From the NCBI GenBank assembly GCA_035222895.1, contig JAVYIG010000173.1, positions 1-64,000 of the forward strand: a stretch of 64,000 nucleotides of DNA, given 5' to 3'. The stretch is from Strongylocentrotus droebachiensis (Eukaryota; Echinodermata; Echinoidea; Camarodonta; Strongylocentrotidae). The position numbers and the translations under genes were made by a program. This document shows positions 23,701-38,700 of the stretch, in pieces. A model generated the notes under the pieces. It ran no database searches. It saw only the letters and a program-made list of their open reading frames with translations, and was not told the DNA's origin. Every line of letters starts with the position of its first letter. Within the stretch, counting starts at the first letter, position 1.

Positions 23701-26700
23701 TACCTTTCGACGGATTCGACGGAACTATCAGAGGAATTCGTCACCCTCTACGTCTATTCAGGTACAAAAATCGATGTCGCAATTCTACATGTATAACATG
23801 CAATACCCGTAACTATATTTTAGAAACGCCCATAATTGGTTGATTATACAGAGACCCATCAAAAATATATGGAAGGCCACAATATCAATAATAATAACAT
23901 TAATAATAACGAAAATATTACTTATTATAATAATAGGATAAGAAGAAAGTAATATGAAAAAATATGGTGTTATCGCTCAATACGACACTTTTTGTATCAA
24001 CCCTGTTCGCCATAATCATTGTTTCGTTGTGTAGGAAGGTCTTGATTTAAACATTGATATTAAAGGTTGCTCATTTATTCATAACATCAATTATTTTATA
24101 ACCCATATATTTTACGCTTTGTTAGTTTAACGACAATGGGTAAATGATAATGTTGAAAAATAAGAAACCTTACATTATATTTGATGGAATATACAAGCAA
24201 ACGTGAAATAGATAGTAGAAAACTTTTAGAAGACAATATGCAATAGAAAATACTAAAAACAGATATGCATATGTGGGTAACAATTGTATTTTTTACGAAG
24301 GTACCCTTTCTTGACTTTAGGTTTAAACATAAATATCTTAATATCCAAAGGACTGATCTGATTATTAGATTCATGTTTCTTATGTTTGACCTTACCATGT
24401 AATTATGATACTAGCAGTCACATAATTAATAATTTAATTTTCAAGCTGAGTCAATGTTACCCAATGCCTTTAGTACCCAGAAGAGATATTAAAAAATCAT
24501 AATGAGCTATTACAAAGAATATTTGTTTTCGCCAATTATGATTGTGGTAGGTATATTACAGAAGGAATTGAGATGGTGTAAAAAAAATGATTGCCACTTC
24601 ATAGTCCAGAAATTTAGAAACAAATGAAAAATAATGAAAATGATGAAGACTATGAATCAGTAAAGATCATCTTCTGTATCAGCTATGGAGTGATATTTTA
24701 GTCTCTACCATTTGTCGATGATATAATATATGTATATATATTTTGATTCTGCAGAAGTTACAATAAACAGCTTATCCCAGAGCGAGTTTGATATAGATGA
24801 TAGTGAGATTTCCATCTCTGTCAACATGGTATCAACAAGCGGAGCCTTTACGGCATACAAGGACTTGACCACTCCCAAAGCTATCGTCTTTACAGGTGAG
24901 TTCATCGATATTGTGATTCTTGTCACGACCACAGAATGGAAGATTAACATAAGATTTTGAAATATATCATACACATACTCTTGTAGATCTGGTAAATTTT
25001 AGATTGAAGAATTGAAAGGATTAAAAATATGCCATTAAACATTTTCTACCGACATCATGGCCAATGGTACTGCCCCGTCTCTCTCCTCCGTTTGAAGGTA
25101 GAGAAAAAAATCAGAACAACTTGTAGTGGATCTACAACACGCGTGCCTACCGAGATACATTACTTGCCAAAGTCACACCCTCAACAATCTATACTGATAC
25201 GAGACTTGGAAAGCAGCCTCGTTAGTATGATTAGAAATGACACGATTTTATTTATAAACGAGTTTATTTCTTACATGTGAATGATTACATTTAAGTAGCT
25301 TGGTAAGCTTACTGATCCTCTCCCCTATCACTCCAAATTCGTTTGCCATTTTCTCTCTACCACCAGAGAACGAGAGACTGGTCTACGAAGGAACTTTTGG
25401 AGGAGACAACGACGAGCTTCTCGAGTTTACGGGTCCGATGCTGACTACCTCGGCTCAGGTTGTCGTCTACCCTTCCTTCAACGGAATCGATTACCTGGTC
25501 ACCCCCGATGGTGCCGGTTTCACGATAACCTACTACGCCCCTGCACCGGTCGCTCAGAGTCTTAAATTCTCCCCTACTGGTAATTAGTTTGTAGGACGCA
25601 TTCAGGCTTACAGTGGTTAACCGCTTTAGCACACACAAAAACCGCGGCGGAAAATGAGATCATTGGAATTTTCTGTATCTATTAAAGAATAGCAACGAAT
25701 ATAGACAGACATACTAAAGCTTTTCGTCTTGCACTTATGCATTTTAGCTTCCGCTTTTATTGTTCAATTTTGGCTTTCTGTTCACTCTTGCGATTTAAAC
25801 TGATGGGTGCAGACGAACAGCTTTACTGCGTCTGTATTCGGTGTTATTCTTTGATTTTGTAGTACCTTTCTGTATGATGGAGCACCAGCCTGGGAAAATC
25901 GACGAGGGCAGCTCATTTTGTGGTTGTAGGACACATGCTCCTGTAACAATTGCTCCGCGGTAATTTCCTTCACTAACCTAACTCCTAACTTCAACCTTAG
26001 GCCCAACACCACAGGACCCATCTTATCACAACCCTTTCTTTAGACCTAAACTAAATGCCGATTGCAAACCCAAGCACGACACTATATACTTTTGGCGAAA
26101 TAAAGCACAGAGCAAATTTCGTCGGAGCAAATGTTCTCACATACACTGTACCTCTTTTTTTACAACTGTAAATAAGGTAAACACCCCTACAAACCCCACC
26201 TTGAACACCTTGTAAATCACGAGACCACCATCTGTCAATTTAAACGATGGTTTGAGACAAACCGATATGCAGTATAATATTCGTTGCATTGTCACCAATC
26301 TATCAAATAATAGCGGATATTTAAAGTGAATAAGGATGCTCTTTGAAATGATTGCAGTGTGAAATTGTGTTTCTAGTTTGCGACTTCATTGATATTAAAA
26401 GGGAGTTAGCAGTTTTACCCTGAGAAAGAAATGTATGTTTACTTTCAATCTTTTTTCCCACAGGACATCTTCTGAAACTCGAGTTCGACGTCGCAATCAA
26501 CGAAGACTCAGTGACATCATGTGATGCAGTATTCATGAATACGACCAGCCTGGGTGGTGCTGCTGCCCAGTGCTATGCATTCCCTTACCTTAAAACTATC
26601 TACATACAACCCTTCAGTTCGGACAGTGGAAATCTTATTGAACCAGGTAACAAATATAATTACATTAGAAGTTTATGACAAAGTATACATACCAAGTTGC

Positions 26701-29700
26701 CTTGCACAGAAAGATAACAAGTAAAAACAGACTGGATTAATTACGTTTTTAACCAAAATGGCTAATTTAGCCATTTTTACTTCTCCAAGCAGTTTAAGAA
26801 GAGTTCTTCACAGGGTTTATATTCTTGTTTGTCATAAACTGGCATCGCTAAACCAATTTCAATTGTAATATTGCACCAAATTTATGGATATGTTCACTGA
26901 TTTTTTTTAAATATAAAACATCAAAATAACATTTGATTTGCCGATATATACCGAAATGATTTACAAATTTGTCGACAAACTTGATGTAAGTTGGGCACAC
27001 TCTATCTCCTTCTAACAAAGCCCCCTTTGATATCATATTACTTATTATTCTAACGAAGGATAATTTTTCAAAAAGTAAAAGAAGAATTATGTTTAGATTT
27101 TAACGATGATAGATAAACAGAATTAGAATATCGATTATTCATTCTTTAATTCATTATATTCCCCAGATGATGACCTAGTACTGCGCGCTGACGTTCTGAC
27201 AAAACGTGATGAGGAATACACTCGGTACGCCAGCGGTACTCTAACCGCATCCTCACCCGACGAAGCGGTTACCGTCTACGCGGCTCTGACCGGTACAGAA
27301 GCAATAAGCAGCTGCGGTAATGTACGACTTAGTGCTCTGCAATCCTTTGGAAACGCAGGACGTTTTTTCACCTATCAGTGGTCTGTGACCAGTGGCGGTT
27401 CGATCCCATCTGGTTTGACGGATGGCCTAACAGGTTAGACAGTTGGTTATGGTTAGTCAGTTATGCAGTTAGTCAGTTAGTAAGGTAGTTAGTTAGTTAG
27501 TTAGTTAGGTAGGTTAGGAGGTATATAGTTAGAAGGTTAGTTAGTTGGTTATAGTTAAATTACATAGACTTTTATCTTTTTCTTCATAAAGTTCATATGT
27601 TCTGCAACAACTTCAAGTTATATTGTGGGCAGATTAATTATTATCCTCTTTATTATCTTAATGTTTTGATAGCTTGTTGCACCATTTTCACGTACAACAA
27701 TTCAAGCTATAACCTGACTGATATAATTACGATCAATGAGAATCCATACCCATTTACAAAACTTTCAGTCCATAAATTATGTGATACTTCCTTTCAACCT
27801 TTCCCAATGCTTTTTTCTTCTTTCTCTATTCCTAATTTCTTGAGGATAATGCATTGAAATTGACAAAGTTCGAGAATTTAGATTTAAAGATGACTATATA
27901 TATATATATTATTTTCTTTGCTAATAATACTAAGCTGGAAGAATTGTTGAATGTACTTTAATCTTTAGCCTACATTATGTTTCACTCAATGGTTGAGTTA
28001 TTAATGTACATATGTATTACTATTATGGAAATAAAGAGAAAAAAAATATATATCCATATATATACATTATTAGAGCGTTTTGATTGACTGAACTAGCATT
28101 GTAATAATAAGCCTCGATATCTATGCCTTGTAGTCTTATTCTCTGAGACTTTACTTTAATCCCTTCTTAAATGTTGCTCTTAATCTTGTAGCCGCTGCGG
28201 AGTCCGCCTATGTCACTCTTGATGGAACCTACCTCGACGCGGACGTGCCGTATACCTTCAGCATGACAGCCGAGAACTTCCTTGGAGGCAGTGACACAAA
28301 AACCTTGGAGGTGACTCGGTCTGCTCTCAACAAACCAGACGTCGTGATCTACCCAGAAAGAGTTGATCCTAATAGTGCCCTTATCTCGCAAGCGTGAGTT
28401 GATCTCCGTTTCCAATAAGATTGTTTTACAATTAATCTTCGTTCCCATATGATTCGATACACAGCCTCAAAAACTAAAATAAAAAACGAACAAACCGCCG
28501 TGGTAATTCGAAATAGAGGAGACTTCACCTTAAGTATCTGCTATCGTACAACACAGAACACAGAAGTGATGGTTAATTACTTCGAATCATCGGGTCATCG
28601 CGTCGAGTCGGGTGGTTGCGTTACCCAACCTTTTGAGAAAACATGCCCCTTTATTCATGAAATATCGTTTGAGACATAGACCATGTCATCTTCAAATGGT
28701 CTGGTCCAATTTACCCGACACTTTGCGAAAAACCCTACGGCAAATCTATGAAAGGTTGCGTCACCTTCCGCTTTCATTTCACGAAAGGTCTTGTAACACG
28801 ACCATCCGACCTGACGCGATGGATCGCAGATTCGAAGTGAGATAATCCAGCTGAAATATACTTCTTAGACATAAGACCATCAATCTAACCCTCTGTTTAA
28901 GATTATAGATTGCAAAGTTTGTAAAAGTTTCTATTTTCAACAGTCTTTACCAGATTCCAAAGATATAGAATATATTTTTGGTTCATTATAACATCAAGTA
29001 TGTATGAATGTTTTTGAAGTAACTGATATTAAGCCAATTCTTTGTCTTGTCCTTTCAGGTTCTACCTCCGCGCTGCTGTGCGATTCTACGAGGCTTGTGG
29101 TGGAGCTGAACAGATGGAGTATGCCTGGTCTGTAGATGATGATAGTATTGCTCTTAACCTACAAACCATAAACAAACCACTCCTGTATGTGGCAGCTGGT
29201 TCTTTACCAGGTATGCATTTTAATATTAGAGGGGTCTCGATAGATGTATAGCATTTCAATTAATCAATTTGATAATATTGATAATCATGGTAATAATAAT
29301 AGAAATGTACCGCAAGACTCTGAAATGTACTGCAAGACTCTGAAATGTACTTGAGGCCTATAGGCTACTTTTTGTAGGTTAATATCAGTATGCCAATGAG
29401 ATAAAACCAGCATAGATCGAGCTGAGAAATTGATAAAATGCTGGTAATAATAGGCCTATCGATGATAATTTTGACAATAATAATAATAATAATGATAATA
29501 TTAATAGTTATGTTTCCTATGAAGCACTTTACCATAAATTGACCAACGAACTTACAGTATTATCATTACCCCGGTCACTGAAGAAGAAAATTACTATTCT
29601 GTAAATCATAGTGCACATTCTCCACTCCCTGAGGAAAAATCTAACTAGTCACCTCTCTACGCTCGAAAGAAAGAGAGAGAAAAAAGAAAGGAAGAAAAGA

Positions 29701-32700
29701 AAACGCAAAGATCTCAGTAGACTAGCCAATCAACATTGGCCGATGATTTGATTTACTTAATATAAAGTGAGCCCTTAAATTCCAAATATGTACCGAGATA
29801 CGAATTCGAACTCGTTTTTTGGTTAATTTCTAAATTTTTATAATGTCACAACCCTTTTAGGCGACTCCCAAGTGACCTTCACACTGGAGGTCAACCGGGA
29901 AAGTGACCCCAGCACGGTGACCACACAGACCGTGACCATTACCACGGTCTACACCGACCTCGTCGCCCTAATCGATGGCGGGAATGAGAGGACCATCGGT
30001 GTCGACAGTGAGTCGTTCACACTGGAAGGATCGTCGTCGTTTGATCCCGACAGTGAAAATGAAGAGATGACCTACCTTTGGACTTGTCAGAAGGTACACA
30101 TATTCGATAACATAAAAATACACGTACATATAGACCCTAAAAGAGATTCACGATAGGGGCGATAAGTTGCGTTACATTTGTTTAACAACATACATCAGTA
30201 ATATATCAGTTATTTGGTAACATTAGGTGTTAAATGGATTTACGAATAGATAAGTGGAGTAAATTGCAGCCAAATATGACTAACACCGACGATAAAATGC
30301 GTTCATATGCAAAATCGATACAAACAGTCTACCCCGAGCTATTTTACCCTCACATCATTGGCTAACACATGAATTACCTTTTATCAACACCCCTTTCAGT
30401 CGAACACTGAGACAGGCAGCTACGAGCCTTGTGTATCAAGCGAGACGCGTGAGGTGTTCCCGGCGGAAGCTGACTCCAAAACAAGTACTCTCACGTTAGC
30501 TTCCAACAATCTGTACTCGGACTCCACCTATCTGTTCAATCTGGAGATCAACAAACTGTCAAGGACAGCATCGACCAGTGTCACCATCCTTTCCAAGTCT
30601 GGCAATCCTCCAACGGTAATTATTTTTTGGGACGGGTCTTAAGATAATTGGTGTTGGGTGTTAGTGATTTCATATTTTGTTTGGGGAGCGTCTAGACAAC
30701 ACCAAGGCTGGTAAATCACTTAAGGTAATCAATGTTTGGGAAAGGTGTTAAGAATCATTGTGTTGGGTGTTTGTGATTGTTTGCTGTGTTTGGGTACCGT
30801 CAAGAGAAACTCAACAGGGATGGCGTACCTTTATGTAGGATTGGTGTGAAGAAGAACAACGGATGTTCGTAGTTGGGTGTTTTTTATATTATGTTTTGGT
30901 AGTTTCCATACACACATAACATCAAGGCTAACAATTCATCCAATGGCATAGTGACGTAGTAGTTTACATTCCAAGTAAGTATGAGGAGAAGTTATGTACA
31001 TGACAATATAATAGTCTTTTTCGGTTTTAAGCATAGCATGCCTGCTCGTGTATCATGCATCTACGACAAACCTCTAACATGAACCGTTTCACTCCTCGTC
31101 CTGTCCTCTTTTAGATCAGTCTTGATGAATCCCTTCCTGAGAAGATAAAGAGCAGTAGTTCTCATACACTACGAGTATTGATCAGCCATACATCAGATAT
31201 TACCATTGACTGGGTTACTGTCGACACAGATCTTGGTAAGAGTGTCATTTATTGAAATTATGGGTATGAAGTGAGTTTTAAGAAATTGCAATTAAACATA
31301 AAACACTCTGTTTGGTCAGTATAATCTGTTTTCAATTGACCATTTTGGAGACATGCTCTTTTAAGACGAGTTTTCGCTCAGTCAGATAACTAACAAAGAA
31401 TTTTAGCCTTATTTCGACTAATGCTCTTTGGACACCGTCCCTCCTACTGTTCCTCCAAATACGCCTGTACCTGTACATTCTGCTCCAATTCTTTGAGTCG
31501 ATATCATTGAATTCTAAGTGGAGCCAGAAACGCATTTATTCGCATCATTTTACACAGAGGTAACACCCTTTTGGCTTCAAACTAATGTAGTTTAGTTTTA
31601 ATAGAAAATGGAATTTAATTAATGCTAATTTGAACCCCTTCAACTTTTCAATCGAATACAGGATATGGATACGTTGACTTCTCCCAGCTGAATAGTCAGG
31701 CCTTCCTCATAGGAGATACATCACCCTTCATCACATACGCTTTTGTAACTATCCCCACAGGTAAGAGGGTCTACAAGAAAGATATGAGAAACAAAGATGG
31801 GATTTAGAACAATGTAGAATATGGTTTAACGTAATCTAAAGCGTTTATTGATATTAATGCAGTATAAGTATGTATCATTAACCTGACTTCTAAGAAAGCA
31901 TAAATGCTTGTAAGTAAGCAACCAGACGGCCGGCGGCTTTAGGTTCTCTCCGAGGGACCTGGTAACGAGGATTAATGCCTTACCAAAAGGGCACTAACGC
32001 ATCGACTTGCTTTCGAGCCCGGGTCACCGGATTACGAGACCACTGCTCTACCGACTGAGCTATCGTGCCTCCGTAATACTTTAGAATCTGGTTAAAAATC
32101 ACAAAGATCAATTGATATGAACATTCCATTGCATCTAGGCCTATAATGAATGACCATTAGATAACATTATATCCCTTGCGGTATCATAATAAGAAAAAGA
32201 AAATCACGTGTTTAGTGCAATTAGCTTAAATTATGTGCCATAATGGTATTAGCAATAATGTTAAAGCCAAACCGATTCAAAACCAGTTTTTACGATGACC
32301 CCGTAATATACAGTGCGTCCCAGATAAAACGAAACCGAGAATTATCGATGTTTTATCATAACTTAATCACAATTATAATTGATAAATGACACATATCTGG
32401 AAAGCTTAGATCCTCTTCTTTCATTTGATGCAGCTCATAATAATGCATATTTCATGCATGAGTGATTAAAATCAGTTTGAAGAGAGGAAACCGAAAAGTC
32501 GTTTGGCGAGCGGTATCTGAATTTCAAAGTGAAAATCCCATTTATAGAAAGTTGAGTTTCTGCCCTTTCATATGACACCTCATTCAGGAAAAATGAGCTA
32601 GGAATAACAAAGTTCTGTTTGTTTAAAATAGTGCTTGCATTTCCATAATTTGATTAAACGAATTAGTTTTCACTGGCTGCCTGCCGTATCAACAAACGAA

Positions 32701-35700
32701 ATTAACAAAAGACTTAACTCCGTTTCGTTGACAATCAGCCGTAGACGAAAGACTTCATGCATGGCTTTCCAAATATGTGTCATTTATCAATTATAAATGT
32801 GATTAAGTTATGATAAAACATCGACAATTCTCGGTTTCGTTTTTTCTGGGGCGCACTGTATAAAAAAATCGACAAACATTTAGAAGCATTCGTTAAAGCT
32901 GACATAACATTTTCACTTATATTTCAAATCTGTTTGATAAGAATACTAATACTTTAAGTGTAAACATTACTGAAATATATGTTTTAAAATGGGCTATAGT
33001 GTAATAAACAATTTTAACATCCAGCCTAATTATTAACCCGTTCATCAATCTTCTGATCGCATCATAGGAACTTTGGAAGAGGATGTTACCTACTCTTTCT
33101 CAGTGACGGTAACGGATACTGAAGGACAGGTGTCAGCTAGTAAGTTGACTACCAGCACGTATGGAGGAGTATCATCCTGTACATTTAGTTTGGGTGATGG
33201 TTCTACCAGCTATCAAGAACTGGACGAGGTACGTTATCCTTAAGGACCCTTATCCGAGCCCCGCCCCTAGTTGTGTTTGATCCGAATCAATCGCAACTTC
33301 TTCAATCAATCGAAAGTTTGCAGTCTCCCATCTTTTATGTACTTTATGAGACGCCCAGAATTTGATTTAACGCGACAAGGCATATTAAGATATCAGTTTC
33401 CTAGTTAAATATACAGAAGTGGTAATCCACTTTTCGTGTGGAAACCATGCTTTAAAAAGGTGGAATCAGCTCCCAGAACTGTATTTAGACTACGAATTTA
33501 CAATGGATTTCACTGTGATTCTTGTTATTATTATTATTTTATTATTATTATTATGATTATTTATTACCATTATCATCATCATCATCATTATTGTTATAAA
33601 GGTACTGATAGAGTTCAGAGAACATTCTCTGCAGGTCTTGAAAAAGAAATTTCACTCATGCTCTGATTTTGGAACTATGGCATCATACACCAATATTACC
33701 TTCTCTCCCCCTTCCTGTGTTCCCCAAGATCACTCTCCTAACTCAGAACTGCGTGACTGATGAAGAAGCTTACCCTCTGTCTTACCAAGTGTTCCGTGAG
33801 AAGGTCGAATCATCTGTAACCCGTTACAACGCAATGACGGGTGCATTGGCAGAGGCGAGCAGCACTATATTGGGTCTGCCGTCCTTTAGCGACAACCAGA
33901 ACACATTTGTTGTCAAGGTAAGAGGAGGTTTACGAGCTCAGTATTTTCATTTTTATGTCTGTTATGATACAGTCACAAAGGTTCGTGCGAACGATGCGTT
34001 CGTACGAATCTCCCTGATTGTAGGAATTCTAGAGTTCGTAGAGATTCGTAGATGGGGCATAGTTTCTAACGTCCTTCTTACAAAAATTGTACGGACTCCA
34101 TTTTATGTTTCGCTTTTTTCGTTAGAATGTCTTGGGTTCTTCTTACGTCAGACTGACGGCCATCTTACGAGTTTTTGTTCTCGCAAGATGGTCGTACGTG
34201 TAACTGAGGGCATTTTCAAGTCATTCGTAAGAAGGTATATTTTGTTAAGTTGCAAAAAAGCCCTGCATTAATTGCATAAAATGTGTACATACACCTTATA
34301 AGCCCCTTACAAACGCCTAACGAACGCCAGGAATCGTTCGTAAGAAGGCCATATGAATCTCTGTTCGTAAGGCGTTCTTACGAGTGCCGTAAGAGCTCTC
34401 TGTGAACAACTTAAGGCGTCCCTACGATCATCGTAAAAACTCGAGGTTTCTAGAATTGTCTCTCGACCCAATAAAATCTCCGTAGATCTTGCGTGGTTAT
34501 AACGATGTTATTACGACGTTCGTCGCCTAAGCCGCCTTACGAAGAGAGGGTTTCATACGAGGTTGAACAAATCTTGGACAAGACCATCGACCAATCTGCG
34601 AGCTTACGAACGGTCTACGAACGCTGGTTTCGTACGCCCTTCTTAAGAAGGTCTCCCGAAATGGTCTGAAAATCGTTCGTACGGCGTTCTTAGCAGTTCG
34701 TTATGGTATTTGTGACCGAGGCTGTTAATTGACTACACCAATATTTGTTAGACTTATTGGCACGAGTCTGCTAACCGGGATCAAGCAACCCGGTTCGCAA
34801 CCAATTCGATGCGCGAGTGCCTTTTGGTATGGCATCAATCCTCATTAAAAAGGGGGATACCCCCTGTAGCTATTCTACTAACAGGTGTCTGAAGTGTGAA
34901 TTCGATTTAAGCTACTATTGCAGATTCAGATTAACAAATCCCTAAATCTTAATTTGCCTTGGTTGTTCTCCTCTTGTGATAGGTATGCAATGATTTCGGA
35001 AGCTGTTCATCGTACAGTCTTACATTGGACGTCACTCCCATCGCATCTTTCAGTCAAGAACAGTTTGATGAAAGTATAACCAATCTGGTAGAACCACAAA
35101 AGCTCTCAGGTATGTAACACAAATTATCCGATGTAACAGATTTGTTCACCTTAAACCATTGCGACTAATCACAAAACTTTTATTTAATCTTAAAATCACC
35201 CGTCCCTCGAATAAAACGTTAAATGAATGTCCTGTGTAGGAGACCCACCACCTTTACATGTTCAAACTCAACTTAACTGCAATCTTTATAAAAGAGTATG
35301 GGAAGTAATCCCGGTGTAGTATACCGGGAGAGACTTGACGATCAGGTGTATTATTGTTCTTTTGTCCTCTCCCCAGCTCAGTTGTTTTACAAAGTACTTT
35401 TTTTTCCTGTATTGTCATTTTCCGAATTTATCAAACAACCGATTCTACTCCGTTTCTGTCTCAACAGGGAATTTCCTAGATGCGCTGGTAAACTTCAACA
35501 CCATCACGTCAGTGGGTGTCGATAGCACGAGCAGGAAACGGAGAGCAGTCTCGGAGACATCCAGCACAGCTACTGAGCAGCTGGATCTACTTCAGAATGC
35601 CATCTCGTCGACGGTCCTTGACACGGCCACCGCCCAGACTCTGCTTGATCAGTCGGATGGCGTGGTCATTGTCGATCTCACACTCTCTGATATGGGTAAG

Positions 35701-38700
35701 GAGGGAGTTGTGAGGTAGGGGTGTCGAAGTGACGTGGTTGCATGGCAATATATTTAACAAAATTGTCACTCTCGAACGCGAGAGTAATGGGTACATGGTA
35801 TATGTCCAAGTATTTGTTGATCGGACTATCCCTTTTGGAACAATCACAGTGTTACCACATAGTGGACCAAACTGTGTACCACATAGTCAAACACAGTGTG
35901 GTACACAGCGTGCTACCACATGTGGGCCACATGTGATTTTGGGACATGCGGTAATGCTGTTGTGTACTATGTGGTGCTTACCACACTGTGGTGGCAATTA
36001 CATAACACAGTGTGGTATACCACAGCGTTACAACACTGTGGTACGCACCACATAGTACACCACAGCATTACCACACGTCCCAAAATCACATGTGGCTCAA
36101 ATGTGGTAGCACGCTTTTGGATCAAACACATAACTACCTCATAGTCTACCACACTGTCGCGTATACCGCAAAGTCTGATACTGTGCCATCCACCACATAA
36201 TCTACCAAATAGTTAAATACATAGTTAAATACATACCACACTGTGGTAAATATGTGTTACTCTGTGTTAAATCTGTCCGACTACGTGGTAAACCACATGA
36301 TCTGAACCCCACACTGTGAAAATACTATGAACACAGAGTTTACACATTGTTCAGTACTTACAACACTATGGCAGATATGTGTCACTCTGTATAAATATGT
36401 ACGACTATGTGGTAAACCGCATGATTTACACCCCACACTGTGACAATATTGAACACATATTTAACACATAGTTCAATACATATACCACTGTGGTAAATAT
36501 ATGGTACTCTGTGTTTAGTATGTCAGTTTATGTGGATAATATGTGGTAAACCATATGGTCTGAAACGTTCTGTGAAAACAATGTGAACACATAATGTCCA
36601 CACAGTTTACACATAGTTGACTATGTGAACATAGTTAAACACTGCGACTGTTCAATAAGGGATGCGCTGGTAACAGTTGCCGGAGCTATAAAGTCGGGCC
36701 AATCATTTCAAAGCCTTTTGGCGTATTATAACCGATTTATGTTTCCATTAACCACCTGAAAGTACAAGTTCAAATTTATTTGTTTCACATTTCACAAAAA
36801 AAATTTGTACATAATTGACAAAATTAGAACATAATATGAAATATACTAAAAGTGTCACATTATATAATTAATTCCTTGAAAAGACGTCGAAATTAATTGT
36901 ATTAAATAGAAGGTTATACAGGGTGAAATGTGAGTTCTCTATTAGTTTCGTTATGTCAGACTTCAAACAAAACATCCTGATGTTTTCCAGGATGTTGAAA
37001 ATTAATAATTCATTCTCACCAAATGAGTACTTATGCCAAATGTTTTCGATGTAGTAATGACAATTTTGTCATATCAGGGTTAGGCTGATACAATGCATTA
37101 CTTATTTCAAGATGGTAGAAGACATGGAAATAATACGAAATTGATCCTATTTCAATTCAACAGAATTTAAATTCAGAGAGGATACATATTTACTAATAAA
37201 ATTATTCCATCTTTCATCTGATATCAGACATCTACTTGGACGTTCTAATCGAGCTCGTAGCTGTTTTCAGTGATGAAGGGCTTCCCGAGTCTAGTGCAGA
37301 GATCGTTCTTACAAAGGCAAGCGAGATCGCTGCAGAACTCGACCCTCAATACAACTCGGACATGCATACCAAAATTACGTGAGTATACCCTGTAAATACT
37401 CTGTAGGTGACACCTATCAGGCATTTTCATAAACTTCATAGATTTTACATTCGAACAAAAAAAGAATCACCACAAGGGCTCCATAACTTATTGAAGGTAA
37501 TGTTAAGTGTGTAGACATCATGGAGCCGAAACGTTTACCTGTCAGCGTAATCAAATCATTAAAATCCGTAATGGACGAATAGTCAACAGTTCTTATTCAA
37601 TGAGTTATAGGCATGGTCTTTAATACAAATGATTTTTTTTAAAAACTTTTTATTAAAACTTTTGTTGAAGAGGGGAAGATGAAGTAGCGATAGAACCAAA
37701 ATCCGTTGAGAAAAATAGACTCAAATTGTGTTTATTCTATTTTCAGGACCCTGAGAAACACATTAATCCAGGGCCAGCTGAGTCAGATCCCACTTGGAGG
37801 GGACCCTACGGAGACCAGGTCTGGTTCCGTAACCACCAGGGCCTTCTATGCTATCCCTAGTGAGACCCTCAGTACTGCATCCAGCAGCACCTCCTTCAAT
37901 GTCAAGTTCGGAAGCGAGGTCGAGAGCTTGTGAGTGATAGAAGTTGATCCCGATTCCTTTCTATATCTCAAGTCTCTCTCTCTTTCTCTGTATCTTCGTT
38001 TCTCTATCTGTCATTCTTTAAATACTCTCTTGCTCTCTCTCTCTTTCCCCCTACTTTTTTTCCTCTCTCTTTCCCCTAATTCTTTATAATATATCTTTCT
38101 AAAGATTATTAATGATAAAGGTTCTGTTTTTTGGTGTCGTCATAGTTGTCTTTCAGCATCACTGCCAAGAAATTGAGACATTGCCTATGACATTAAAGGA
38201 ATAAAGGGGTGCTATGAAGGCACGAACTTATCTAGGATGGTAATCAAAAATACAAATTTCTTGCACACATTTATAGTTTTCAATCGATTAAAATGACGTG
38301 CTTTCTGAAACTTAAAAAAATGATTATCACCCTTTTGTTTTTCTTTCTTGTGTATTTTTCTATGTATTTATAGATATGGTGCAAGTTGGTCGTGTGCGTC
38401 TGGAAGCACTTGTTCTGGTGTTCAGATCAGGTTTACTCAGTACGACGACGAGATTGATTACTACTCGACCACGGATGAGGATAAGGCGAACAGAGCATCT
38501 TCTATCCTTGAAATCGATCTGCTTGACCCAAGTGACAGTAAGTCATTAAACTCCAATTTCATAATTGAATCTTTGATTTTCTTGAAATCGTCAACGAATA
38601 TATTTGAGAACATGAAGAATGTAGGATTAAAATTATTATATATCAGAAACGTTATCACCTAATATGGTATGATGTAATCTGTTACTAGTAAAATATTGAT

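Noticed and set aside
31990-32072. Possible tRNA-Thr gene on the minus strand
   Set aside because: A box and loop resemble a tRNA, but the B box is degraded, the acceptor stem does not close, and a second diverged copy with the same non-tRNA body exists at 40445-40587, so it is a SINE.
33669-34271. 200-codon open frame as a separate gene
   Set aside because: Its middle is exon 21 of the REJ-like gene; the rest is read-through across the donor at 33918 into a MITE.
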